A DNA stretch of 64,000 bases from assembly GCF_001368815.1 (NCBI RefSeq), contig NZ_CTEI01000001.1:124001-188000 (forward strand), read 5' to 3'. Both the position numbers and the translations under genes were made by a program. Shown here piece after piece: positions 43,713 to 54,200 of the stretch. Position 1 is the first letter of the stretch. The number at the start of each line of letters is the position of its first letter. The notes beneath the pieces were generated by a model. That model was given only the letters and a program-made list of their open reading frames with translations. It had not been told where the DNA came from and did no database searches. This DNA is from Paraliobacillus sp. PM-2 (GTDB lineage: Bacteria > Bacillota > Bacilli > Bacillales > Amphibacillaceae).

Positions 43713-44051
43713 ATGAATATCTTGCTAATATGTGAAGCCGGTGCTTCAACTGGAATTTTAGTTAATAGAATGAAGACCTTTGTATCTGAACACGAGAAAT
43801 TAAAACATAAGGAAATAAATATTAATGCCACTTCAGTAAATTCCTTAAGAACTGAACTAGAAACAGGAAAAGTTGATGTAGTCCTTGTAGCTCCTCAAAT
43901 CCGTTCTAAAGAAGATGATGTGAAGGAATTATGCCAGTCTAAATCTGTTAGTTCTGGTACTATAAACTCAGTTGATTATGGAAGAATTGATGCACCTGCT
44001 GTAATTAAATTTGCAATTGAACTTTATAAAAATATTTCTAATGAGAAGTAA
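43713..44051 (+). CDS. PTS lactose/cellobiose-type EIIB
   Basis: 112 residues with the P-loop-like phosphocysteine motif LICEAGASTGILVNRM (Cys7), which receives phosphate from IIA and gives it to the incoming sugar. The body VDVVLVAPQIRSK and the C-terminal helix are typical of the lichenan/cellobiose IIB group. AAAGGGAG precedes the ATG. Followed 15 nt later by IIC. Confidence 0.92.
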   Translation: MNILLICEAGASTGILVNRMKTFVSEHEKLKHKEININATSVNSLRTELETGKVDVVLVAPQIRSKEDDVKELCQSKSVSSGTINSVDYGRIDAPAVIKFAIELYKNISNEK

Positions 44052-44066
44052 GGAAGTGAGGTTTTC

Positions 44067-45377
44067 ATGGTGGTAGAAGAAACTAATAGTAAATTTCAAA
44101 AAGCACTACAAAAATTTCTTGTTCCTGTAGCAAAAAAATTGGAAAACCAAGTCCACATTCAAGCTATTAAAGAGGGTATGATGAGTATTGTTCCGCTTAT
44201 AATCATAGGATCTTTTTCATTACTTTCATTAGCGCTTTTAAATATGTTGTCTGAGGGAAATATAATACACTCATTTATCTTAGAAAATTTAAACTATTTC
44301 ATGTTAGCTTCAGATTTTACAATGGGTATTATCTCAATTTACTCAGCATTTTTTATAGCACAATCTTTAGCTAGTAAATATGAGCTGAATTCTATAGAAG
44401 TGGGGATTACCTCAGTTATAGTTCAATTTATTTTATGTGCTAAAGTTGTGGAAAATGGGATTAACACAAGCAATTTAGATGCCCAAGGGATATTTGTAAG
44501 TATTATTGTTGCACTTTTAGTTGTAGAAATAACTAGGTTTATGAATACTAAATCTCTAGTGATTAAACTTCCTAAAGAGGTACCTAGTATTGTAGGTAAA
44601 AGTTTCAATAACTTGTTACCAATGGTTATAAGTGTAGTTTTGTTCACTTTAGTATCAGCTCTTTCTTTTGAAATTGCTGGGAAGTCATTTCCTGAACTAA
44701 TAATGGGTATATTAGCACCGGCAATTCAAAGTATTGATAATGTTTATGCAGTGGTAATAATTTTGTTACTGACTCAATTATTATGGTTCTTTGGATTACA
44801 TGGTGCAGCAATTACATCCAGTGTGTGGCTACCAATTGCTACAACCTATATGGCAACTAATGCGACAAATATAGCTTCCGGACTAGAGCCAACACACGTT
44901 TTTACAATGGGCTTTTATTATGGCATTCTCCAAGTTACTGGATCTGGCTTAACCTTAGGATTAGTTGTTTTTATGATGAGAAGTAAATCAAAAACACTTA
45001 ATCCAATTGGAAAAGCATCAATCATTCCTTCACTCTTTGGAATTAATGAACCAGTGATATTTGGAGCACCAATTGTACTTAATCCGTTTTTATTTATTCC
45101 TTTTGTTTTTGGTCCACCTATCATTGGCGGGATTAACTACTTTATGTTCTCTAGTGGAATTATAGGAAAACCAATTGTAGAGCCACCCGGTTTCTTACCA
45201 CCTGGAGTTGGGGCATTTATAATGACGTTAGATTGGAAAGCGATTATAGCGGTAATAGTTAGTTTAATAGTAATGACACTTATATATTATCCATTTTTTA
45301 AAGCTTTTGAAAAAGATGAACTTAGAAAAGAAGAGCGCCAGGAAGATACTCTTTCAGACGAAAGTTTTAATTTTTAA
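44067..45377 (+). CDS. PTS lactose/cellobiose-type EIIC permease
   Basis: 436 residues with about ten helices. It has the EIIC signatures LWFFGLHGAAITSSVWLPIA, GINEPVIFGAPIVLNP and EPPGFLPPGVGAF, which form the sugar site of the lactose/N,N'-diacetylchitobiose/beta-glucoside family. Sugar not predictable from sequence alone; the absence of a phospho-glycosidase in the operon argues for a sugar whose phosphate is not cleaved here or is cleaved by a distant enzyme. Confidence 0.93.
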   Translation: MVVEETNSKFQKALQKFLVPVAKKLENQVHIQAIKEGMMSIVPLIIIGSFSLLSLALLNMLSEGNIIHSFILENLNYFMLASDFTMGIISIYSAFFIAQSLASKYELNSIEVGITSVIVQFILCAKVVENGINTSNLDAQGIFVSIIVALLVVEITRFMNTKSLVIKLPKEVPSIVGKSFNNLLPMVISVVLFTLVSALSFEIAGKSFPELIMGILAPAIQSIDNVYAVVIILLLTQLLWFFGLHGAAITSSVWLPIATTYMATNATNIASGLEPTHVFTMGFYYGILQVTGSGLTLGLVVFMMRSKSKTLNPIGKASIIPSLFGINEPVIFGAPIVLNPFLFIPFVFGPPIIGGINYFMFSSGIIGKPIVEPPGFLPPGVGAFIMTLDWKAIIAVIVSLIVMTLIYYPFFKAFEKDELRKEERQEDTLSDESFNF

Positions 45378-45473
45378 AAATAACTTAATAACTAATTACT
45401 TATTCATTCATATAAAGGTATTCATTTCTATATGAATACCTTTTAAAAAAAATAAGAAAATGGGGAATTCACT

Positions 45474-45797
45474 ATGTTGGATAAAAATAATTTAGAAAAT
45501 ATCGCATTTCAGATCATTTCACTAGCTGGAGATGCGAAAAGTGAAACGTTAATTGCTTTAAGAGAGGTTAAAAGTGGGAACTATAAAGAAGCACGTGAAT
45601 TATTAGAGAATGCCGGTAAAAAACTAGAAGAAGCATCAAATGTACATCTCAAACTTTTAGCTGATTCAATGGATGAAGGTAATTCTAATATACCTTTCTT
45701 AATCATCCATGCAGAAGATCATTATTCTATGGCTTCTTACTCACATGCTTTAATAACAGAACTAATTGATGTTTTTGATGTGGCTGAGAAGAGATGA
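45474..45797 (+). CDS. PTS lactose/cellobiose-type EIIA
   Basis: 107 residues, an all-helical trimer-forming IIA. The start NLENIAFQIISLAGDAKS and the phospho-acceptor region PFLIIHAEDHYSMA (His79, with His83) match the family. It lies ~100 nt after IIC with its own GGGG-type ribosome binding site and overlaps the phosphatase gene by 4 nt (ATGA). Confidence 0.92.
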   Translation: MLDKNNLENIAFQIISLAGDAKSETLIALREVKSGNYKEARELLENAGKKLEEASNVHLKLLADSMDEGNSNIPFLIIHAEDHYSMASYSHALITELIDVFDVAEKR

Positions 45798-46639
45798 AGT
45801 TAATTGCTATTGATTTAGATGGAACACTTTTAAATGGAGATTGTGAAGTTAGTGACAAAAATATCGATGCAATACATAGAGCAATTAATAAAGGAATCGA
45901 TATTGTTATTGTAACAGGAAGGCCATTTATAGCTGCAAAATCTTTGCTAAATAAGGTTGGGTTATCATTACCAATTATTAGTTTAAATGGAGCCGTGATT
46001 TATTCTAATAAAGAAGAAGTAATAGAAATAACTCCAATGAATTTGAGTATCAGCCAACAGATACTTACTATTTTCCAAGAAAATAAAATTTATACTGAAA
46101 TATATACAAATAAAGGTACTTATTCAATTAATAAAAAAGATGTCATAAATAACATCATGGTAAGAGCTAACAGTCACATTGAAAAAAATGTTGCATTACA
46201 ACGAGCTAACCAAAGAATTGAGGTAGAAAAAGTTAAGTTTATAGAAGATTATAATACTTTAATTACTTTAGAAGACATTTATATATATAAAATTCAAGGT
46301 TTTTCACTTAAGCAAAAGTTATTGAGAAGGATGTGTAGTCAACTAAATACGGAGGATATTATTATAACTTCATCTGGAAATATAAGTATTGAAATCAATC
46401 ATGTAGATGCACAAAAAGGAATAGCTTTGTGTATGTTTGCAAGAGATAAGGGAATTCAAATGAAAGATACCATGGCAATCGGGGATAACTTAAATGATAT
46501 TTCAATGTTAAATATAGTTGGACAAAGTGTTGCGATGGGAAATGCTGATAACGAGATTAAAAAGGTATGTCATTATACAACAAAAAATAATAACGAAGAT
46601 GGAGTAGCTTTTGCTATTGAAAAGGTGTTATCAAAATAA
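45794..46639 (+). CDS. Cof-type HAD-IIB phosphatase
   Basis: 281 residues. HAD motifs: I DLDGTLLNG (two Asp), II VTGRPF, III the Lys within HVDAQKGIAL, IV AIGDNLNDISML. A C2B cap lies between. Such enzymes dephosphorylate sugar phosphates or FMN/PLP. Overlap with IIA and a terminator downstream make it the last gene of the PTS operon, so it probably removes the phosphate from the imported sugar phosphate or detoxifies an excess. Confidence 0.9.
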   Translation: MKLIAIDLDGTLLNGDCEVSDKNIDAIHRAINKGIDIVIVTGRPFIAAKSLLNKVGLSLPIISLNGAVIYSNKEEVIEITPMNLSISQQILTIFQENKIYTEIYTNKGTYSINKKDVINNIMVRANSHIEKNVALQRANQRIEVEKVKFIEDYNTLITLEDIYIYKIQGFSLKQKLLRRMCSQLNTEDIIITSSGNISIEINHVDAQKGIALCMFARDKGIQMKDTMAIGDNLNDISMLNIVGQSVAMGNADNEIKKVCHYTTKNNNEDGVAFAIEKVLSK

Positions 46640-46728
46640 AAATCCAAGGGGAATCTTGTCTAAACTAATTGTTAAGGTGTTTCTAAAATAATTTTTGCTA
46701 ATTTAATTTTAAAAATAGAGTTTAAATG

Positions 46729-46766
46729 AAAACAGCTGGATGTATTCATCAATATCTAGCTGTTTT
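46729..46766 (+). terminator. Terminator of the RarA-like/PTS operon
   Basis: AAAACAGCTGGA (46729-46740) pairs with TCTAGCTGTTTT (46755-46766), one mismatch, with the T-run inside the arm. Twenty nt later the next gene begins. Confidence 0.75.
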
Positions 46767-46786
46767 AATCTAGGAGTGAATTTTAG

Positions 46787-48118
46787 TTGAATATACAACA
46801 GGGAAGATTGTCCAACAAGAATGGATTTAATCTATATGATAGGCTAGAAAAGATATTTTGTATTCAATCAGAAGGAGCAATTGTAAAGACAGAAGTGATT
46901 GCTGGTTTAACATCGTTTATGACTGTAGCATACATAATTGCTGTCAATGGTTTAATATTAAGTTCGGCAGGCATGCCCTATGAGGCAGTTACTATTGCTA
47001 CGGTAATTAGTTCATTTTTAGGATGCATGTTGATGGCGTTCCGCGCAAACTCACCACTTATTATCGTTCCAGGGATGGGAGATAACGCCTTTTTTGTTTT
47101 TACATTAGTTGTTTCTTTGGGATTGACGTGGCAGCAGTCACTAGCTGCTGTTTTATTGGCTGGTATAGTTTTTATGTTACTAACGGTAACAAAGGGTGCG
47201 GTTTACTTATCAAAAACTATTCCAAAATCTATGATTAGTGCAATGACGGTAGGGATTGGTTTTTTTATTGCGTTTTTAGGTTTGAAAAATGGAGGATTGA
47301 TTGTTCCCAACGAAGGTTCATTCGTAACCTTGGCAAACCTTAGTAATCCTGAAGCTCTAACAACCCTTCTTACTTTACTTATTTTGATACCATTGTTTTT
47401 AAAAAATGTGAAAGGAAACTTCTTAATTGGTATTTTCTTAGGGACAATTATAGGAGCCTTTTTAGGAATAGTAGATTTTTCAATATTACGAGATTTTAAC
47501 TTATCCTTATCTGGATATGAAACAATCTTTTTTGCTTTTGATTTCAGTGCTATTAGTAAATTAAATTTTTGGACAGCGGTATTTTCATTATCAATGGTAA
47601 TTGTTTTTCAAAACATGGGTACTCAGATTGGAATGCTTCCTGATAAATCAAAATTTAAAAAGTCTTTTCAAGCAAACTCCTTTTCGGTTATCAGTGCAAG
47701 TATTTTAGGTTGCAGTCCTACAACGACAGCGGCAGAGTCAGCCACAGGAGTTGCTGCTGGAGGAAAAACTGGATTAACTTCATTTACTACTGGACTTCTA
47801 TTTATACCTGCATTATTTATTATTCCAATATTTCAAGTTATACCGAATAGTGCCATTTCCCCTGTATTAATTATTGTGGGTTGTCTTATGATTCAAAATA
47901 TAAAAGATATTCCTTTTGCAGAATTTTCGGATGCTTTTCCTGCTTATTTAATGATAACTATTATGCCCTTATCTTTTAATATTGCCAATGGAATAGCGTT
48001 TGGTTTTATAGCATATCCCATTATAAAAGTTATTACAGGAAAAAAGAATGAAGTTTCTAAAACAATGTATATTATTGCATTTTTCTTCTTACTTTACTTT
48101 ATCTTAGGTGGAATTTAA
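46787..48118 (+). CDS. AzgA-type purine (adenine/guanine/hypoxanthine) permease
   Basis: 443 residues, NCS2/AzgA family with 14 predicted membrane segments. It has the signatures TEVIAGLTSFMTVAYIIAVN, PGMGDNAFFVF and GCSPTTTAAESATGVAAGGKTGLTS (here in two overlapping parts) of the PbuG/PbuO/YicO group. TTG start 9 nt after AGGAG. No purine riboswitch is visible in front of it, unlike B. subtilis pbuG. Follows the PTS operon after a terminator. Which base it prefers cannot be decided. Confidence 0.9.
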   Translation: MNIQQGRLSNKNGFNLYDRLEKIFCIQSEGAIVKTEVIAGLTSFMTVAYIIAVNGLILSSAGMPYEAVTIATVISSFLGCMLMAFRANSPLIIVPGMGDNAFFVFTLVVSLGLTWQQSLAAVLLAGIVFMLLTVTKGAVYLSKTIPKSMISAMTVGIGFFIAFLGLKNGGLIVPNEGSFVTLANLSNPEALTTLLTLLILIPLFLKNVKGNFLIGIFLGTIIGAFLGIVDFSILRDFNLSLSGYETIFFAFDFSAISKLNFWTAVFSLSMVIVFQNMGTQIGMLPDKSKFKKSFQANSFSVISASILGCSPTTTAAESATGVAAGGKTGLTSFTTGLLFIPALFIIPIFQVIPNSAISPVLIIVGCLMIQNIKDIPFAEFSDAFPAYLMITIMPLSFNIANGIAFGFIAYPIIKVITGKKNEVSKTMYIIAFFFLLYFILGGI

Positions 48119-48648
48119 ATTTTAGTAACGATTAAAGGGGATTTTTCTAAAGCCTAAAATGCTTTAATCGTTCTCTAACTAGAAATAGCTGTGAAAAGGA
48201 ATGATAAGTGTCTATAATTATAAGTGATAAATATCAGCAGGCTGGGACAAATACGAACATAATAACCCTTTTGAGATTAGCACTTTGTTGAAAAAAATAA
48301 TTAAGTAGTAGTGGAAATATACAACACTCATCGAAAATAAAAAGTTATTTTCTTCGTGCAATCGTTATTTGTCTTATGGGGATAATGCTGATGATCTCGC
48401 TTATTAAAAAAAGGTGTTAGACTAACCGTCCTGTCTAGTTTTAACATCTAACTGACTCACCAGATGTAGCCCAAAACCGTGATTGAGAGAGATAGTATAT
48501 TTCCACTTTTTAGTAATATAATAATGTTTTGTTCTAAACTCTAGGCTCTATTTATTTTATTAGTCTATAAAAGACATCCACGTAATGAACAAAATTAAGC
48601 GTTTTAGTATTTTTTATAAGTTATACTCGATATGATGAAATTCATTAA
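48119..48648. other. Intergenic region with hairpin and repeat remnant
   Basis: AACGATTAAAG (48127-48137) and CTTTAATCGTT (48162-48172) may end the permease transcript. Then comes GGCTGGGACAAA (48240-48251), a motif I recall as recurrent in Firmicute intergenic regions, and a decayed dispersed repeat (48311-48506). No gene seen. Confidence 0.5.
48311..48506. repeat. Decayed copy of the dispersed repeat, inverted orientation
   Basis: GTGGAAATATA (48311-48321) and TATATTTCCAC (48496-48506) are perfect inverted ends ~196 bp apart. Inside, CGAAAATAAA..TATTTTCTTCGTGCAA is the reverse complement of the GCACGAAGAAAAT..CTTTATTTTCG stretch near the right end of the 37063-37247 element. Length and layout agree, the middle does not. 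Confidence 0.6.
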
Positions 48649-48660
48649 TTAATGAATTTC
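48637..48660. repeat. Perfect 24-bp AT-rich palindrome over the mnmH stop
   Basis: GAAATTCATTAA followed by its exact complement TTAATGAATTTC. The mnmH stop codon is in the centre. No T-run follows, so termination is uncertain. Confidence 0.6.
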
Positions 48661-49671
48661 CTGTTTGATTTTTTCCATCGCATCTTCCGCGTTTTCCGCT
48701 TCAATAAATGTTTGTTGGTTTTCTGGATAAACCGTTGCATAATCATAACGTGGATCATAATAATGCACTAATAATAACTCTACAGCCCTAGTAAATGCAT
48801 TGGTTCCCAAAGATTGCTCAATTTCCTGGGCAATCGGTGTGTGAATTCGTCGTTTTAAGAGACGAAAAGCTTCAATGAATTTTTCTGGATTATCCCATGG
48901 TTGATAATCTTCAAGGATATGTGCGATGCGTTGTTCCATTGGTAGTTCAATAAACAGTTGTCTACTCGATTCTTTCTTTTGATACAACTTTTCGGGTAGG
49001 GTTACCTTACCAATTCGTTTACTTTCCCCTTCTATTAAAATGAAAGGCTCCTGTTGATAGGTGAGCAATTTTTCTAGTAATAAAAAGTCAAACGTACGTT
49101 GGTTTGCTGGCTCTAATCCGATTTGTCCAAAAATAGAACCACGGTGTCCGGCCATCTGTTCAAGATTGATAACGGGATAGCCTTCTTTCAACAATCTTTC
49201 TAGTATAATCGTTTTTCCATTCCCTGTATGACCATTTAAAACCATAAGTTCAGGTAAAAAGTCTAGTTTATCTAAAAGTTGAACGGTCCACTCTCTATAT
49301 GCTCGGATACCTCCGGTTAATCGACTTACCTGCATACCCATAAGATCTACCACAGTCGCTGCGGTTTTACTACGCATCCCTCCACGCCAACAAAAAACGG
49401 TAATGGGTGTATCAATCTTTTGAAAAGATGTAATAAAGTTAGGGAGCTTCTTCGAAAAGATAGCAAGTCCTTTTTGCTTGGCTGCTTCTGGACCCTCTTG
49501 CTTATAGATGGTTCCAACTGCTGCACGCTCTTCATTAGAAAAAACAGGGATATTAATACTGCCTGGTATGGTTGATTCATGGAATTCTTTCGGCGAACGA
49601 ACATCAACAATGGTATGGTGTTGTTGCGTTTTTCGTTGATAAAATACTTCTGGTTTTATATCTTCAAACAT
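48649..49671 (-). CDS. mnmH: tRNA 2-selenouridine synthase
   Basis: 340 residues (SelU/YbbB family). It converts 2-thiouridine at the wobble position of tRNAs for Lys, Glu and Gln into 2-selenouridine, through a geranylated intermediate, using selenophosphate. N-terminal rhodanese domain with catalytic Cys94 in VFCWRGGMRS; C-terminal P-loop domain with GHTGNGKT at 147-154. It lies 15 nt downstream of selD on the same strand, the standard pair. Confidence 0.95.
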   Translation of the reverse strand: MFEDIKPEVFYQRKTQQHHTIVDVRSPKEFHESTIPGSINIPVFSNEERAAVGTIYKQEGPEAAKQKGLAIFSKKLPNFITSFQKIDTPITVFCWRGGMRSKTAATVVDLMGMQVSRLTGGIRAYREWTVQLLDKLDFLPELMVLNGHTGNGKTIILERLLKEGYPVINLEQMAGHRGSIFGQIGLEPANQRTFDFLLLEKLLTYQQEPFILIEGESKRIGKVTLPEKLYQKKESSRQLFIELPMEQRIAHILEDYQPWDNPEKFIEAFRLLKRRIHTPIAQEIEQSLGTNAFTRAVELLLVHYYDPRYDYATVYPENQQTFIEAENAEDAMEKIKQEIH

Positions 49672-49686
49672 AACCTACTTCACTTC

Positions 49687-50730
49687 CTATTTTACTTGAA
49701 TATGACCGGTATTTCCTGCTGTGATTTCACCGATCCGTGCTGCTTGGATATGATTTTGCTGTAGCTCGTTAAGTAGTGCACTTGCATCTTCTTTTGCAAC
49801 TGCTAAAAGCAATCCACCTGAGGTTACAGCATCGGCAAGCATCCATTGGTCAATTTGATCGAATTGCTCTGAAAAAGTAACAGTATCCTTTACATGATTT
49901 AAATTATTTTTCGTACCTCCAGGGACTGCACCCGCTTCTGCTAGCTCACGAACTCGAGGAAGCATTGGAATATCGTTATAATAAAGCGTAATTTCCTGTT
50001 TGCTCTCTTGTGCCATTTCGGTTGCGTGTCCAAGTAATCCAAAACCCGTCACATCGGTACAAGCATGTACGTGATATTTCTGCATGATTTCTGAAGCAAA
50101 TTTATTCAAAGTAGCCATCACTTTTGTAACGTTTGCTATTTCTTCTTTACTTAATAAATTTCGTTTAATGGATGTCGTGTAGATTCCCACACCAATCGGC
50201 TTGGTTAAAATCAATTGATCACCAATTTGTGCACCTGCATTCGTTTTCACTTTATCTGGATGGACGGTTCCGGTAACTGCTAGACCGAATTTCGGTTCCT
50301 GATCATCAATCGAATGGCCGCCAACCAAGGTAACACCTGCTTCTTGGAGCTTATCACTTGCCCCGCGTAAAATATCGGACAGAATCGTTTTATCTAAGTT
50401 TGCAATCGGAAATGCCACAATATTTAAAGCGGTAATAGGGGTTCCCCCCATGGCGTATACATCACTAATTGCGTTAGCCGCTGCAATTTGTCCAAAGTCA
50501 TAAGGATCATCGACAATTGGTGTGAAAAAGTCAACCGTTTGGACGAGTGCGGTTGTGTCATTTAGTTTGTACACACCAGCATCATCTCCCGTTTCAAGTC
50601 CCACAATAAGATTGGGGTCTTTTACAGTTGGAGGGAGTTTACGTAGTACTTGGTCGAGATCAGCGGGCCCAATCTTACAACCACAACCTCCCTTAGAAGT
50701 TAACGTGGTAAGTTTAATCGTTTCTGACAT
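49687..50730 (-). CDS. selD: Selenide, water dikinase
   Basis: 347 residues; makes selenophosphate from selenide and ATP. The active-site loop is GGCGCK with Cys16 (not selenocysteine) and Lys19, followed by GDDAGVYKL, the metal-binding Asp residues in VQTVDFFTPIVDDPYDFG, and GGHSIDDQEPKFGLA. Pairing with mnmH indicates that selenium here serves tRNA modification. No selA/selB/tRNA-Sec is seen in the window. RBS AAAAGGATG precedes the ATG. Confidence 0.97.
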   Translation of the reverse strand: MSETIKLTTLTSKGGCGCKIGPADLDQVLRKLPPTVKDPNLIVGLETGDDAGVYKLNDTTALVQTVDFFTPIVDDPYDFGQIAAANAISDVYAMGGTPITALNIVAFPIANLDKTILSDILRGASDKLQEAGVTLVGGHSIDDQEPKFGLAVTGTVHPDKVKTNAGAQIGDQLILTKPIGVGIYTTSIKRNLLSKEEIANVTKVMATLNKFASEIMQKYHVHACTDVTGFGLLGHATEMAQESKQEITLYYNDIPMLPRVRELAEAGAVPGGTKNNLNHVKDTVTFSEQFDQIDQWMLADAVTSGGLLLAVAKEDASALLNELQQNHIQAARIGEITAGNTGHIQVK

Positions 50731-51239
50731 TTCAATTCATCCTTTTTTGTTTACTATGTAAAGCTAGTCTGTGATGAGGTTTAATGGAATCTATAAATGA
50801 TTACTTGCTTATGGTTACTATATTTAATTTTACCATTAATTGACGAGAAGCATGTAGTGTGAAGTATTTACTTTTCACTCTTTTTTTAAAGCATTTAAGT
50901 AGTAAACCTCTATGTTGGTTAAAATTATGTAGATTTATGTAGAAAATGAGTATAAATGCTCAGTATTTCACGAAGGTTTTTAATCGATAGAAAGAGAATA
51001 TAGTAGAGAAAAGTTTATAGTGTTAAAACTATTGGAGTGAGAGGGTGTGAAATCGGGTAAGCGTATCGCTAAATGAACATTATAATCTTTTGTTAGTTCC
51101 AAAACGAATAGAGTGAATAGTAAAGCTTTTTCAGAAGTGCTTCTTTGATTATTTTACAATTAGAAATTACATAGAGTAACTCGAAATAAATCTATTTCTC
51201 GTTTTGTTTTAGGAAAAATGGAAAGGGAGGAAACTAGAT
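50731..51239. other. Intergenic region between selD and the GH84 gene
   Basis: No gene recognised. A weak hairpin AGTGTGAAG / CTTTTCACT followed by seven T near 50856-50890 could be a plus-strand terminator or leader structure. The GH84 ribosome binding site GGGAGGAAA is at its right edge. Confidence 0.4.
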
Positions 51240-54200
51240 ATGAAGAAAAAAATTTGCTTTAATCTAACGATAATAGCTACTTTATTATTAAGTACAGTAT
51301 TTTCAATAAATCCATTTGTTGTTCATGCTGTAGACAACTCTTTAATAGAATACGAGATATATCCTACACCTCAGGATATCGAATATTATGAAACGACCAC
51401 AACATTGGATGATGAAATTCAAGTTGTCTATGATGATACAATTGATGCTGTAACTAAAAAAAAGGTGAAAACTATTTTTTCAGAAAATGGTTATCAAGAG
51501 CCAACAATTGTTGATGAACCAACAGATGACAAAATTAATATATTAGTTGGTACGAAGGATTCAAATGGTCCAGTGGATACTTATGCTAAAGAGAATATTA
51601 ATAGTGAAGGTATGGATTTTAGTAATATCGATGCGTATCAATTAGAAATTAAAGATAACAATATTACCATATTAGGAAAAGATACTAATGCAAGTTTTTA
51701 TGGTGTTGTATCTTTGGAGGCAATTCTTCAGCAAAGTGTCGATAAGGTAGTGCGTAATTTAAGTATAAAAGATTTCGCAAACACACAACTTAGGGGCTTT
51801 ATTGAAGGGTACTATGGTATTCCTTGGAGTAATGAAGACCGAATGTCATTGATGGAGTTTGGCGGTAAATTTAAAATGACAGCATATGTATTTGCTCCAA
51901 AAGATGATCCATATCATCGTGATAAATGGAAGGAATTATATCCTCAGGAAAAACTAAATGAGATTGAAGAAATGGTGCAAGTGGGTAAAGAATCAAAGAC
52001 AAGATTTGTATGGACTATTTCTCCATTAGAAGAAGTTGCTAAGCTTGCCCAAAATTTTGGTCAAGATGCTGCAATGGAACATCTAGAAGAAAACACCGCT
52101 ATTCTATTAGAAAAGTTTGAACAACTTTATGACATTGGGGTAAGACAATTTGGAGTTCATGGTGATGATGTAGGGGCATTACCATATGATTATGTAATAG
52201 AATTGATGAATTCTGTATCCAAATGGGCAGATGAAAAAGGGGATGTTTATGATGTCCTTTTCACTCCAGCAAGTTACAACTCAGCATGGGCTTGGAATCC
52301 TAATGAATTAAACGCTTATGAGAAAGGGTTTGACGAAGATATCCATATTTTTTGGACAGGTGCATCTACTTGTGCTCCAGTTGTCCAAAGTACAATCGAC
52401 GTATTTAAAAATCACCAAAATGACGGAGTGGAAAGAAGAGATCCTTCTTTCTGGTTAAATTGGCCTGTCAATGATGTAGATATGTCACGTGTTTTCCTAG
52501 GAAAAGGTGAAATGTTACAACCAGGAATTAAAAATCTTAAGGGCGTTGTGACAAATCCAATGCAAGAGGCAGAAGCTTCAAAAGTTTCTCTTTTTGCTAT
52601 TGCAGACTATTCATGGAACACAGAAGATTTTAACGATCAGAAAAGTTGGGAAGATAGTTTTAAATACATTGAACCCGATGCGACTGAAGAATTTCATGTA
52701 TTAGCTAAGCACATGTCAGATGCATACCCTAATGGAATACAGACAGAGGAAAGTGAAAACATTAAAGGGTTGCTAAATGATGTCGAAAATAAAATAAGTA
52801 ATGGTGAATCTATTAAAGATGTGGCACCAGAGATAATTGCCGAATTAGAAAAAATTTCAGAAGCAGCAGAGGGATTTTTAGCTAAAACGCAAAATGAAAA
52901 TTTAAAAGAAGAGTTAGAACCATTTGTGAAAGCACTCAGAGATATGGTTCTTGCTGATATTGAATTTATTAAAACAGATATGGCATTAGAGAATGGCAAT
53001 AAAAAAGATATATGGGAAAAATTCTCTCAATCCATATCCTTGCGTGAACAAAGTTTAAGTCATGATCGACCAATGATAAAAGGAACAGAGCAAGCAAAGC
53101 CCGCTCAAAAGAGATTACAGCCGTTTACCGATAGTTTAGAGAATAGTATTACACCAAAAGTAGAAGAAGCATTAGGAATTGAAGCTGTGAGATCAGAGGC
53201 AAGTATCTTTACAAATGTTGATGCTTATAATGATCTATCATTAACAGAAGAACCTGCAGTAACTTCCATTACTGATAAAGCAACAATTAAATTAGATGCC
53301 AATAGATACGTTGGAGTCAAGCTAAGTCGAATTAAAGATATAACTAATATTGAAGTTTCGTCAGCCAACGGTTTAACATTAGAGTCATCTTTAAATGGAA
53401 TTGAGTGGAAAACTATTAAAGACGTCAACAGTGTTGAGGATGCGAGATATGTTAGAGTAATAAATAAAGGAAGTAAATCTGTTCAATTTGATTTAGATAC
53501 ATTTAAAGTTCATTCACTAGAATTTGAACCAAAATCTGTCTTGGAATCAAACTATGCAGCTTTAGAAAATCCATTAGCTATTTTTGATGGTGATTTAGAA
53601 CGATATGCTTATTACCGAGATGTTCAAAATGAAGGAAAATATATTACTTATGATTTAGGTCAAGAGATCACGCTTGAAAGTTTGAAGGTCTATGTTAACA
53701 AAGGAGAACATGATTTCCCACGACATGCTGTTTTTGAAGCTTCATTAGATGGGGAAGAATGGGATACTGTTATGGAATTTGGTAATCAAGATGGTCCAAA
53801 TGAGGGTGAAGCAGTAGAAGAAGATCGTATTGAAGAAATATTTGATGAAATTGAAGGTGACTATCGTACCAAGGAAGTACGTAGCCTAAATCAAAAAGTT
53901 AAATATTTGAGACACAGAGTTACAAGAAGTAAAGAGGGTCCGGTTAAATGGGCAAGACTTCAAGAAGTTGTAATTAACGATGGTGAGTTCTTCCCTAAAG
54001 TAAATGATCCTACGATAACTACTAATGTAGAAACAGATAAAGACTTTCTAGTTAATAATATAAATGACAAAACATTAGAAGCAAAATTCAATGCATTAAA
54101 CAATGATGCTGGTGAATTACTATATCATGTTGGTGAAGTAGGGACAAAAATAACTGATATTACTGTTTTGGAAGATATAAATAATTTATCTGAAGGTTTG

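Noticed and set aside
48427-48472. GTTAGAC / GTCTAG and TAACATCTAAC motifs
   Set aside because: Too short and imperfect to call a structure separate from the decayed repeat around them.
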